Below, in pieces: positions 43,001-50,620 of a DNA stretch of 64,000 nt. Below the pieces are notes generated by a model. The model saw only the letters and a list, made by a program, of their open reading frames with translations. It made no database searches and was not told where the DNA came from. Positions within the stretch are counted from its first letter, which is position 1. Each line of letters begins with the position of its first letter. This DNA comes from Sipunculus nudus (Eukaryota; Annelida; Sipuncula; Golfingiida; Sipunculidae): positions 51,007,340-51,071,339 of the forward strand of contig CM049322.1 of assembly GCA_026874595.1 (NCBI GenBank). Direction: 5' to 3'. Both the position numbers and the translations under genes were made by a program.

Positions 43001-45851
43001 CGTACGATTTTTTAAAATGAAATATAACTGAAATGATTATTAAAATAATATTGAAGAATATATTCATGAATGCATTCATGAATAAATTTTGAAAGTATTT
43101 GCACTGGTATTCATATACTTTCATTTTTACCTGAATCTCCATTCTTTATGCAAGAAATTTTATAATGGAGTACACTTTCATATTCGTATTTAAATACAAT
43201 TGCAAAGTATTCACACCATGTCTGGTATTTATATAGTTTTCATCAAACAATGATGTTGAGAATCCAGAATATACAAAATTCACACATTTAAATAATGATC
43301 ATAAGTACCTGGTTTTATAGCTTTAGTTTATATTAAAAAAAAATAAATGTAATATATTCATTTTGGACTAATTTCACATCAATGTACACACTAGACACAG
43401 TAGTAATCTAGATTAATATTATCAACTGCATCTTTGTCGATCATTAATTTTCTTCATATGATCCCTAATGATTAGTAATGAATAATATGATTTACTTTTT
43501 TATCATTAAAATTGGACTGAAAAATACTGCATGGTGTTATTTGGAATATGTGACATTCTATCCATCGATACAAGATTCTTATATCATCAGTAACTGCAAA
43601 TTAATTTCCTGTTATTATAAACTAACAAATTCCTTTTCTATCTTTCTTTAATTTGTTATTAAAATCCAACAAAAATTATTAATATATTAATTTATTGTTT
43701 ATTGTTATGTTGTTGGTTAAAACCACTAGATGAGTTGGGTTGGATACCTGGATCAACTGTGGCTTGCCATAAGCTGCCTGGCTGCCCCAGTGAATGCTTC
43801 CCGTCAAGCGTGCATAATTTGATGAAAGGTCAACAAGGTCAACATACAGGTGACTCAAGAGGGGCTGGGGAGAGCTAAGGTCTGACATGGCCTCATAAAA
43901 ACATTGATAAAAGCTATATTTTTGGCCAATTTCTTTAAGCTTTCTAAACTAAAAAGCTGAAATCCTTATGTGTGCATGATATGAAAATTATATCAACAGT
44001 GCTCACAGGAAACAAACGTGCCATGGTCAAAGTTGGGCAAAATTTAAGGTACTACTTTTATATTTATACTAATAACTTGATCAATAATCAATTGAATCTT
44101 GATCAAATAATGTTACATCCCTGACAAAAAATCTCTAGCTTCAGCAATCCCCTTGTTAAGGGAGTAAATATATTTCTTGATTTTTTACGAAGTGCATTAT
44201 GTTTGGGCCCCAAAACTTAAAACAATTACGCAATACTGACATCATTTCTGGCATGTGCATAGAGAATGTATAGAAAAATATATATATTATATATGATTAA
44301 AGTCAGACCAGTGGTTTTGATATTTGGCAGTCTTGAAGTGCAAAAATGGGTTTTTAATGGAAAAATGAAGTTTTTCATTAATATCTTGAAAGTATTAAGT
44401 CCTAGTGACCAAATTCTTGGCATGGTAGGGAATTTTGGAGACATCTAATTGTATGCCAAATTTTAGGAACTGAGAGCTGAAGCTGGGGAGCTGAGCTCTT
44501 GCAAACTGCATAACACTAGCTTGATGTAAACAATATGTTACATGGTGCTTGAAAACTTGAATAAAATCTACAGTTTTTGATCAACTGGTTTCAAATTTTT
44601 GGGTTTAACAGACAAAATGCTAACATAAACATGCTGTGAAAATTAAATCCACAGTACTTACAGGAAAAAAAGTGCCATGGTCAAAGTTGGGCAAAGTTTA
44701 AGGTACCAATTTTTTATTTTTGTTAATATTTTAAAAAATTTAAAAGACTTTGATCTAATTTTGGGTATACAATTTAATTTTGATTAATTTAAGTTATATA
44801 ACTGGAAAAAAAGTCCATAGCTTTAATATGTTTTGTGTTAAGTGATTAAATATCTTTCCTGATTTTTTACAAAATGCATTATGTCTGGGCCCATAACTTT
44901 TTAAAACTATATAATACAGACAAAATTTCTGGCATGTACATAAGAACTATATAGAGGAATACTTATGGTAAATATGAGGAAAAACAGATGAGTGGTTTTG
45001 ATATTAGGCAGTCTTGAAGTGTGAAAAAAGGTTTTTAATAAAAAAAATTGAGGTTTTTCCTCAATTTCTCAAAGGAACAAAGTCGCAAAGACCCAGTTTT
45101 CGGCTTGGTAGGAGATCTTGGGGACATCTAACATTATGTTGAATTTTGGATTCCTAGGTCTTACGGTTTCAAAACGTGCCACATCTACGGACGGACGGAC
45201 AGACGGAAGGACGACGGACAATGGACCACGACTATAGCTCAGATGACTTATAGTCAGCTGAGCTAAAAATTATTGCATATTAAACTTTAATTAGATTTTA
45301 CTGACAAGTTTCTTTTAATTTCTATTCAAGCACATAACAGAGACTTAGCTACATATTCCCAATGTAAGGTAAATGAACACAACTTCAAAGTGATTTACTA
45401 GTAGTAAAAAAAGAATAATTTAGTAATGATTTACTTCATTTAGTTTTATTCGTTTTATTTCCCATTTTATTCAATCTACTGTTTTTAATAACAATAAGTT
45501 GCGACAAATAATATGGATTAAAGTTTTTGATTAAGGATGAATCAGAAAAGAACATCCAACTCTTTACTCTGACGGACCTGACAGCTGAATGACAGATGAC
45601 GGCTACACGCGTTAGGCTGGACATAAATGTCACGCAATGAAATGAGAAAACTCGTCTGAGCGATAATAGGTGCATTTACGAGTGAAGGGAAATTCATCGC
45701 AACAACACCCATTAGATCGCATTTCTTTGTAATCTGTAGAATTAATTCACATTACAGAATGTACTCACAACTTGCAGATGCTTAGATCAACTCCCTCGTT
45801 CATTTTAAAGTCAAGAGTTTCTCTGAGTTTGACTGACATGGAGGCGGCCAT
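24977..45851 (-). CDS. ZNHIT2, zinc finger HIT domain-containing protein 2 (405 aa, 11 exons)
   Basis: Eleven exons (45851-45769, 37168-37022, 35436-35357, 35027-34983, 30739-30603, 29457-29362, 28793-28677, 27497-27408, 26867-26720, 26191-26027, 25086-24977) join without a frame break into 405 residues. Mammalian ZNHIT2 is of similar length. The N-terminus holds a HIT zinc finger: C26-x2-C29, C37-x2-C40 (YTCPRCNMRYCS), C45, C49, H55 and C58. The middle has EIWDRLTDRERREFMDMV and IWQPWW, then a helical C-terminal region with KKVEFMFSWTR and an IEEI end, all matching the ZNHIT2 layout. In mammals ZNHIT2 binds RUVBL1/2 (R2TP) and U5 snRNP proteins such as PRPF8 and EFTUD2 to help assemble the spliceosome. 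The start is set by ATG at 45851, with a second in-frame Met four codons later. Every splice junction is GT-AG. Confidence 0.93.
26027..26191 (-). CDS. ZNHIT2 exon 10
   Basis: Carries KKLFAASKKVEFMFSWTR, aligned with the 'kkc.fll.W' block of ZNHIT2. The donor is T|GTAAGT. Confidence 0.9.
26720..26867 (-). CDS. ZNHIT2 exon 9
   Basis: Helical segment SKSLYQSEEFSLAIIKDVEV onward. The acceptor is TCTGCAG and the donor G|GTAACA. Confidence 0.85.
27408..27497 (-). CDS. ZNHIT2 exon 8
   Basis: Thirty codons, DILHISQCLGSASCSSGGTA onward, phase 0 at both ends. The acceptor is TTTCCAG and the donor CAG|GTAGGC. Confidence 0.85.
28677..28793 (-). CDS. ZNHIT2 exon 7
   Basis: Thirty-nine codons including VQYAVINVLYGYIYVTRIHN, which matches the 'vlfaYa....ly' helix of ZNHIT2. 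The acceptor is TTCACAG and the donor GAG|GTAAAC. Confidence 0.88.
29362..29457 (-). CDS. ZNHIT2 exon 6
   Basis: Thirty-two codons, KKTLVEDLPPENKGCSKIPP onward, phase 0 at both ends, with AG acceptor and TTG|GTATGT donor. Confidence 0.88.
29572..29752. mobile_element. Miniature inverted-repeat element, CAGTGGAACC family (copy 1)
   Basis: Ends TACAGTGGAACC and GGTTTCATCGTA are diverged inverted repeats. The interior is built from repeated TTATAAGACCA / CTATTAAGACCA / AATAAGACCATCTGTGAA motifs and matches copy 2 at 36796-36956. The termini resemble those of pogo/Tigger-type Tc1-mariner elements. Lies in ZNHIT2 intron 5. Confidence 0.65.
30085..30440. repeat. Nested foldback repeat in ZNHIT2 intron 5 (copy 1)
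   Basis: Two arm pairs are nested. TTATCTGACCATTGAGAGCG (~30163) pairs with CTTGCGCTGGTCTGATTA (~30365). GACACCTACTCTTGTTGGTC (~30221) pairs with GACCAATGAGAGCGGGTGTC (~30309). A related copy lies at 35935-36180. No coding frame. Confidence 0.55.
30603..30739 (-). CDS. ZNHIT2 exon 5
   Basis: Encodes VMSPPDEDTDEIWDRL onward through QLAENVEIWQPWWTE. The W-x-x-L-t..E...F and PWW motifs are ZNHIT2 hallmarks. The donor is GAG|GTAAGT. Confidence 0.92.
30950..31930. repeat. Tandem array of TGACCTTGACCTTTGACC-type units
   Basis: Three to four diverged units of about 240-290 bp. Landmarks recur in order: GATGGCCCCTGTGACCTTGA, TGACCCCAAAATCA, CTACTGGCAGGT, GATGAAAAGTTTGGCTT, TTACTTTAGTGGTG, CAAGTTTGAAAC and TTATCATCTGGAAAC. 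The array ends in GGACGGATGGACAGACAGAC. A single reverse copy lies at 50344-50620. The family resembles repeats common in mollusc genomes. Confidence 0.65.
32020..32385. repeat. GGTGGCGCCACC repeat ending in a CTCAG...AGAGCTAAAAA module
   Basis: Starts with CAGGTGGCGCCACCACTTTT and ends with CCTCAGTTGACGTACAGTCA followed by GCAGAGCTAAAAA. The terminal module matches those at 45228-45268 and 50094-50140. Non-coding. Confidence 0.5.
32870..33620. repeat. Tandem array of GTCAAACGGTTCCCGAGATA units
   Basis: Five units of 125-155 bp, with CGGTCAAACGGTTCCCGAGA or its diverged form at about 32945, 33088, 33207, 33364 and 33493. Each is preceded by CATGCAAAATTTT and followed by ATGAGCTTGGATGTCTGC and a GGTGGCGCCACC palindrome. 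The open frames at 33343-33713 are by-products. Confidence 0.65.
34090..34370. repeat. Dispersed repeat, copy of 8470-8690
   Basis: Same ordered blocks as the 8.5 kb copy (GTCAACA, CATCCTTCACA, GTTATAAGAA, AAGAATTACC, AGCCAGAAATCACAT). Confidence 0.5.
34437..34469 (-). pseudogene. U2 snRNA 5'-end fragment
   Basis: Read on the minus strand, TTCTCGGCCTTTTGGCTAAG then ATCAAAGTGTAGC matches the highly conserved 5' stem-loop region of U2 snRNA over 33 nt, with one inserted A. The first few U2 bases are absent and the match stops at the branch-site-pairing region, so this is a truncated copy, not a functional gene. It abuts the head of a plus-strand SINE. Confidence 0.85.
34475..34700 (+). mobile_element. 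tRNA-derived SINE (second copy of the family)
   Basis: A-box-like TGGCTCAGGGGTAGAGC (34480-34496) and B-box GTTTGAATCTC (34509-34519), followed by CATTCTGCAGACTTAATGGG, TATCACTCACAAACAAGAGT and CCTTTCAGGGTTTCCTCAGT. The same order is seen on the minus strand at 16558-16800. Lies in ZNHIT2 intron 4. Confidence 0.75.
34983..35027 (-). CDS. ZNHIT2 exon 4 (45-bp microexon)
   Basis: Encodes DVEDLEDRLQGLDL between GTGTAG and G|GTGAGT. It keeps the frame between exons 3 and 5; the motif matches the 'L..RL.gLDL' linker of ZNHIT2. Confidence 0.88.
35357..35436 (-). CDS. ZNHIT2 exon 3
   Basis: Encodes SSEEKNRMQEILKRLEQDVP then an acidic LDSDDDE run. The acceptor is TCTGACAG and the donor G|GTATGA. 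Confidence 0.9.
35935..36180. repeat. Nested foldback repeat (copy 2)
   Basis: Matches 30085-30330, including TTGTGCATCCAGC, CAACACCCACTCTCATTGGT and TAATCAGACCAATGAGAGC. Inner arms are well preserved. Lies in ZNHIT2 intron 2. Confidence 0.55.
36300..36584. mobile_element. Miniature inverted-repeat element, AAGGCCAAAA family (copy 1)
   Basis: Left end AAGGCCCAAAAAAGAGGTAG then GGTTCCCAGGCA. The right end reads as its inverse, ...CTGAGAACCCTACCTTATTT then TGGCCTT. The interior TTATTTTATCTTCTTGAA block is shared with copy 2 at 53060-53357. Lies in ZNHIT2 intron 2. Confidence 0.7.
36796..36956. mobile_element. Miniature inverted-repeat element, CAGTGAAACC family (copy 2)
   Basis: Perfect 14-bp terminal inverted repeats: ACAGTGAAACCTGT and ACAGGTTTCACTGT. 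Interior TTATAAGACCACC motifs match copy 1. Lies 66 bp downstream (minus-strand sense) of ZNHIT2 exon 2, in intron 2. Confidence 0.75.
37022..37168 (-). CDS. ZNHIT2 exon 2 (HIT zinc finger)
   Basis: Encodes FCQKTSRYTCPRCNMRYCST onward with the zinc ligands C29, C37, C40, C45, C49, H55 and C58. The first pair, C26-x2-C29, is split by intron 1. The acceptor is ACTTACAG and the donor AG|GTATAG. Confidence 0.93.
37510..37969. mobile_element. Miniature inverted-repeat element, TACTGTGG family (copy 1)
   Basis: Left end TACTGTGGGTGGCTTTATGA, right end AACAAAGAGGCGACCACAGTA (inverse of TACTGTGGTCGCCTCTTTG). The sub-terminal CGCGAATATTGCAAAA.TAAA block is shared with copy 2 at 59655-60062. The form is that of a Tc1-mariner-like non-autonomous element. 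Confidence 0.75.
43960..45268. repeat. Two-unit ~670-bp tandem repeat ending in a TAGCTCA...TGAGCTA module
   Basis: Landmarks recur about 650-680 bp apart: GTGCCATGGTCAAAGTTGGG (44011 and 44670), GCATTATGT.TGGGCCC (44193 and 44876) and TTTCTGGCATGT. The unit closes with GGACGGACGGACAGACGGA and TATAGCTCAGATGACTTATA, then GTCAGCTGAGCTAAAAA. The end module is typical of repeats in bivalves. Confidence 0.6.
45769..45851 (-). CDS. ZNHIT2 exon 1 (start)
   Basis: ATG at 45851 opens MAASMSVKLRETLDFKMNEG and ends ...SICK before a TT|GTGAGTAC donor. The last cysteine is the first zinc ligand. Confidence 0.88.
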
Positions 45852-45896
45852 GACGTTTTGTTTACGTTCTCGGCAGTGAAGAGCCTTCCATTCAGT

Positions 45897-45903
45897 GATT
45901 GGC
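45897..45903 (-). promoter_or_regulatory. CCAAT box for ZNHIT2
   Basis: GCCAATC on the minus strand (NF-Y type), about 46 bp upstream of the ZNHIT2 ATG. Close to the ATG, so it implies a very short 5' UTR or an internal site. Confidence 0.35.
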
Positions 45904-46371
45904 TGAAATTCTTTCTATCCATGGACCCCTGGTGCGGGTCCATCCGGCGTGTTTGCTGTCTCCCTCGTAAACAGGTGACATAACAATACTGCAAACTGGT
46001 CTTCAAAGGGTGAGTGACAGTCTACATACGAACTTAATCGAGACTTTATAATAAATAAATTTTACTTTTTACCCATCAGATATTGTGGACGATTGAATAT
46101 GATTGCAGAAAGTTGGATGATGCATTAATTAGGGTAATATATATTGCATGAAATAACTGAAAGTAAAATTACACATGAATCAAAAAGCCTATAACTGAAA
46201 TAATATGATATTTTGATATGGTTTATTATGTAGCAAATTATTTATGTCCAAATAATATGCGTTATTAACCGTCGTGGTTCATTTATGTACCGTACTGCGG
46301 CAGAAATAAATATGATAATGATCGATCAATATTAACACATGGGACTCTCGCGCCTGCAGTGACCTCTAGCT

Positions 46372-46385
46372 GCTGTCATGGCAAC
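46372..46385 (-). promoter_or_regulatory. RFX X-box-like motif upstream of SPA17
   Basis: GTTGCCATGACAGC on the minus strand agrees at 12 of 14 positions with the RFX X-box palindrome GTTGCCATGGCAAC. It lies about 145 bp upstream of the SPA17 ATG. RFX factors control ciliary and flagellar genes, which suits a sperm-tail protein. A second GTTGCC half-site is at 46426-46431. Confidence 0.55.
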
Positions 46386-46530
46386 GGTCACGACGCGCAC
46401 CTGTCTGATCACAACACTCCCACGTTGCCCACATAAGCAAAAGTGACAGCGACCACAGCAGAGCTACTAAATCCGTTTTTAGCCAGATTATTTTTGCGTT
46501 TCCTTCCAGTTTCAAACCAACAAAGCCAAG

Positions 46531-46684
46531 ATGTCTGTCCCATTCTCCAACACCAAGCTCAGAGTGCCCAAGGGTTTCCAGAACCTGCTGGAAGGGCTGG
46601 CCAGAGAGGTGCTGAGGTCACAACCAGCAGATATCTTTGCTTTTTCTGCTGTGTACTTTGAGAATCTGCTTCACATGAGAGATG
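46531..46684 (+). CDS. SPA17 (sperm surface protein Sp17) first coding exon
   Basis: ATG at 46531 opens MSVPFSNTKLRVPKGFQNLL, followed by EGLAREVLRSQP and FSAVYFENLLHMRD, to a GATG|GTAAGT donor (51 codons plus one base). This is nearly the same as the N-terminus of vertebrate SPA17 and forms the RIIa dimerisation/docking fold (about residues 12-47). That fold binds A-kinase anchoring proteins in the sperm flagellum and other motile cilia. SPA17 usually continues with an acidic region and an IQ motif. Those exons were not recognised in the remaining 17 kb, so they lie beyond the window or are too diverged to see. The 5' UTR includes the 30 bp before the ATG. CABYR and ROPN1 share the fold but have a different N-terminus. 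Confidence 0.9.
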
Positions 46685-47007
46685 GTAAGTACATTTTCTG
46701 TTGTACATTATTTTGAATATATACAGCTTGAAATGTTTCATTTGACACCCTCCCATCAGCTCAACTCTCATATACCACCAATAAAGATGAATTTAGTCCT
46801 ATTATCACTCAGTCCTTATAAATATCAATTCTCCCCAATGGCAGAACTATAGAAACCGCGTCAGCCTACATCCGGTACCTCATGCACAACGCGTGTTGCA
46901 TAATAAATTGTTTCCTGAAAAAGGCTGATACATATTATTTTCCTGAGAATTCCCGTATTTAATTTTGCTCATAACTGGAGATTATTATATTAAAGGAGGA
47001 GGGGTCC

Positions 47008-47057
47008 GGGGAACCTTGGTTCCCCATCTGAACGGGGGTGTGGGGGCGGAGCCCCCA
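47008..47057. repeat. Two adjacent perfect GC-rich hairpins
   Basis: GGGGAACC-TT-GGTTCCCC (47008-47025) and TGGGGGC-GGA-GCCCCCA (47041-47057), in otherwise AT-rich DNA and just upstream of a tRNA-like segment. Probably part of a repeat element. Confidence 0.6.
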
Positions 47058-47164
47058 CTTTAAGCTTAATTTTTCTGTTAGAATAATAAATGGTTTCGCA
47101 TTTTCGCGATAAATGGCGCTTCAATCGCAGATATAAATGAACAAAACTTGCTCCTGCTGGTATC

Positions 47165-47340
47165 TCGTCTTCACGGCTCACTTAGTAGCGTGTAGGGCTC
47201 CTAGTCTAGAAATCGTAGGTTCAATTCCCAATTCAGGTGACTTCTGATGCTCAGAAGTTGTTTATGTTAGAAGAGTTGAGTGTAGGGACATCTGCAGGGA
47301 AAAGTAGGAGTTAAAATAGGGAATGAGAGGAGACAGTTTT
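47165..47340 (+). mobile_element. Possible tRNA-derived SINE
   Basis: GGCTCACTTAGTAGCGTGTA resembles an A-box region and GTAGGTTCAATTCCCAATTC a B-box; a GAAGTTGTTTATG-containing tail follows. The arms do not fold into a good tRNA, and no second copy of this type was found. Confidence 0.35.
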
Positions 47341-47497
47341 ATTTATATTTTCCTCAATAGAAGTGAAGCCCGCATTCTATAGTGGCTCCAAACCAATTAA
47401 ATACAAGTTTATTTAAGGTCAGTATTTTTAAAAGGAACAACATTAGCCATTGGCTTTTATAACGGACCACTAAAACTTGGGATACTGCCCCAAAATG

Positions 47498-48327
47498 CAG
47501 GGTTGTTAAGTTTTTCCCAGTGCAGTATTTACCAGCTGGTAAATACCGATATTTACCGCCTTTGGAAAAACCTCTCAAAGTGGGAAAAACTGGGAAAAAC
47601 CCAGATTTTTAAGACAATCTGCCTTTCCACTGACCAATGAATTGCACTCTATGCATTTTGCCTGTCATAATTTTCCATCCTCCTCTATTCTTGTGAAACA
47701 TTGCCACACAGGATCTACAGGCCTGCCTCCTCTCATGATGCCTTGTTAAGCTCCTTAGAAAACAAGAATTTATGGCAGACAGGCAGTAACATCAACTTGT
47801 ATAGAGAAGAGCCATGAAACCTGGTATCCTTTTGGGCACAGTAGTATAAAAATGGGGTGCTTGGTTTCCTACCTGTATGCACAGAAACCTGCATCATGCA
47901 AGTGATGCCACAATGGGTGGTTCGTTTCTTCTCACCCTAGCTAACTAGTTGTACGAACCCTACATGACTAGCATGGCTTCTTCACACTTCTGTACCCCCA
48001 AGATTAACTCGGCCTTGATTAGGTTAACATGCTTGATTACTTTTGTCAGCTCACCTACTAAAGTTTATATTGCAGTTAATTGGTAATTAAGTAATAGTAA
48101 TGCACTAGTATGAGTTGTGGAAATACAACACATATAATATAATTTCAACATGCAACATTAAACAGAATTTATTTACTATACATCATTATACTCTCTCAAA
48201 AATTTTGATCAGACATTTTCCCCAGTAATACCCGGTACTAACCAGTTTTCCCCAGTTATTCCCAATTAATCCTGGGTTTTTCCCACTGTCCGGACTAGTT
48301 TTTCCCGGGAAAAATAACAACCCTGCC
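47498..48327. mobile_element. hAT-family miniature element (830 bp) with perfect 8-bp target duplication
   Basis: Terminal repeats CAGGGTTGTTAAGTTTTTCCC and its inverse GGGAAAAATAACAACCCTG. The flanking octamer CCAAAATG is identical on both sides (47490-47497 and 48328-48335), as hAT transposition makes. Sub-terminal stretches rich in TTTTCCCAGT / ACTGGGAAAA are also inverted. No transposase is encoded. The preserved duplication implies a fairly recent insertion. Confidence 0.88.
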
Positions 48328-50093
48328 AAAATGTCTTTATTAAACTCTTACTATACCCTTCTACACCATCTGTCAGAGTCCCATGTTATTAAATACCCAT
48401 CAGCTGTATCTTAAATTTTTTTAATGTATCAGTTATTAGTTTCTATTGAGCAACCCCTATTATTGCTATTATCATTATATAAACAATTGGCAAATTGAGG
48501 AGATTGTACTGTATATAAGACTATATATGAAAATAATTGGAAAATAATTGAAACAAATATACTTTAAGTATATTTTGTTCAATGTCTTTCCACTCCATGT
48601 AAACATTCCCTATTCATTAACTTAGTCCAGGAGCAGATCCAGGATTTTCAAAAGGTAGACTGTCCATCCAAGGAAGACTAATGAAAAAATCCTGAAAAGA
48701 TTTTCAGATCAAGAAAAGGATGTTGTTGCTCAAAATGAGAGGGACCAGACCCCTTAGATCCCAACTGGATCCGATATTAACTAAAAACAAACTGAATTGT
48801 TTTGTGTTTACTTGTAAATTTAATGCCCACATTTGCTAGTATTACTTGCACATTCAGGAGTTTCGTTTCTGTTTGTTAATTGGAATTGCACATCTGTTTT
48901 ATGGCCCTGTCTAATGAAATGAAACAGAGAATCTGAATCCCTCTGAATCTTTCACATCTTATTTACAGCAACTCTTTCACATCTTCCACCAGAAGCAGAT
49001 TCAGGGGGTCTGTACCCCACACCCTACTTCCCCAACCTCTTTTTCAACCACTGGAATAATTTTTTTAAAGGGTTTCAGATTTTATGACCTCAACCCCCAT
49101 TTCCGGTTCTGGCGATTTTTTTTTTTTTTATAAATCCTCCATAATTGTCACTTGGCCCCTCGTTGTCCTATATATATTAGTCCTTGGCTGCTAAGATAAT
49201 TTAAATAAGGGTTTTATTTAAAGTAAATTGAATCCACCACAAATCTGAAGACACAGAATTGTGCAATAAACATAAAATGCTTAACCTGAGCAATATGTTT
49301 GCCAGTTCTAGTCGGTTTATTGACTGAGTCTATCGTGCTGTTCCTTTTTGAAACTCAAGAAGAAGATTCCTGCAGTTATTTTTTGAGGTAAGTTCAAACC
49401 TTTGTATGTTAATCTCTACATTAAATATCGTTTTATCATAAGGCCAAAAAAGGTTTTTTTTTCGGCACTATTTTTCATTAATCGGTATGGTCAGCATGTT
49501 ATTTTTACCTTTTTTATTTAGATTTCCAATCAGAGAATTGTTTCACTAAATAATTAAAAGAGGGACATCAAAAGAAATTTATAGAATTTTCTAACTTTTT
49601 TTTCCTTGAAACAAATGTCTGGGTGACCGGGGCTCAAAATCAATACATTCCTACTAATAAATAATTTTATTTTATGAGCAGGAGCAAATTAAAATGTATG
49701 GTGCTTGAGAAACCAACTGTTTTTGGCCTTTGCTCGTGTTGTAAATTTATTTAATTGTTCTTCATTTTCAGTGGATCAGATCATCGTGAGACTGTTTTCT
49801 TGGCCCAATCTTCAGCCATAAGACTTTCATCATTTTTCAGTTCACATATTTCTAAAATCTATGGCAATGTCTGGGGCTTAAAAAAGATGTGCAGCTTCTA
49901 ATGGAGAATTTATGATTTATTGATTTTAACTGCAACTGTTCAACTTAATGTCATGAATTCCATATTTTTCCGATAAAGTTATAATCAGGCATGGAAAGTA
50001 TTCTCATTCTTTTCATACTTGTCGTATTTTAATAACTTTCGCATTTTTTTTACATTTTGATGTTTTCAAATATAGAACCATTAATTAAGTTTT

Positions 50094-50620
50094 TATAGCT
50101 CATATGACTGTTGGTCACCTGAGCTATATATGATAGTTTCAGACTTGATTTAATTTGCATACAGTTAATCAGTCGTAAATACTATTACCAAACCCAAAAG
50201 TAAGTTATTGTGACCTCATTCCTCCAAGATATTAAGCAAACACTTCCATTGAAAGTCTATTGTTATACTTAAAATACATATTCATCCTAATGACAGCTTA
50301 CATTAGAAACTTTTGGATTTAGATAAGATAAGTTTATTAGGGTGAATAATTGTAGTGGGTGCCCTGTACTTATCACCCTGTTTGTTCATCTGTCTGTTCA
50401 TCTATCCATCTACAAATTAATTTCCGAATGATAACTCCTATTTGGATTGACATGGTTTCTGAAATTGACTTACATAGGCCCTTCACTAAAACAAGAACCC
50501 TATTAATTTTTGGGCCACTTCTTTTAGAAGTTTGTGAATGCATTTAAAGTAAAACTTTTCAATTTTCAATTTGTGAGTCATATGGACAAAGGTCAAGGTC
50601 ACAGGACCATACTACTTACT
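50094..50620 (-). repeat. TAGCTCA-module repeat with antisense TGACCTTGACC unit
   Basis: Begins TTTTTATAGCTCATATGACT then GTTGGTCACCTGAGCTAT, the inverse of the module ending the 43.96-45.27 kb repeat. From 50344 it carries TTATCACCCTGTTTGTTCAT and GGTCAAGGTCACAGGACC, a reverse copy of the 30.95-31.93 kb unit. Confidence 0.55.

Larger units (their letters stand above)
37169..45768 (-). other. ZNHIT2 intron 1 (8.6 kb)
   Basis: AT-rich, without a supported exon. Contains the TACTGTGG element (37.5 kb) and the two-unit repeat at 43.96-45.27 kb; nothing else recognised. Confidence 0.7.
45852..46530. promoter_or_regulatory. Shared upstream region of ZNHIT2 and SPA17
   Basis: Divergent start codons are 680 bp apart with no other gene between. 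The region contains an inverted CCAAT box near ZNHIT2 and an X-box-like site near SPA17, suggesting a bidirectional promoter. No TATA box stands out. Confidence 0.45.
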
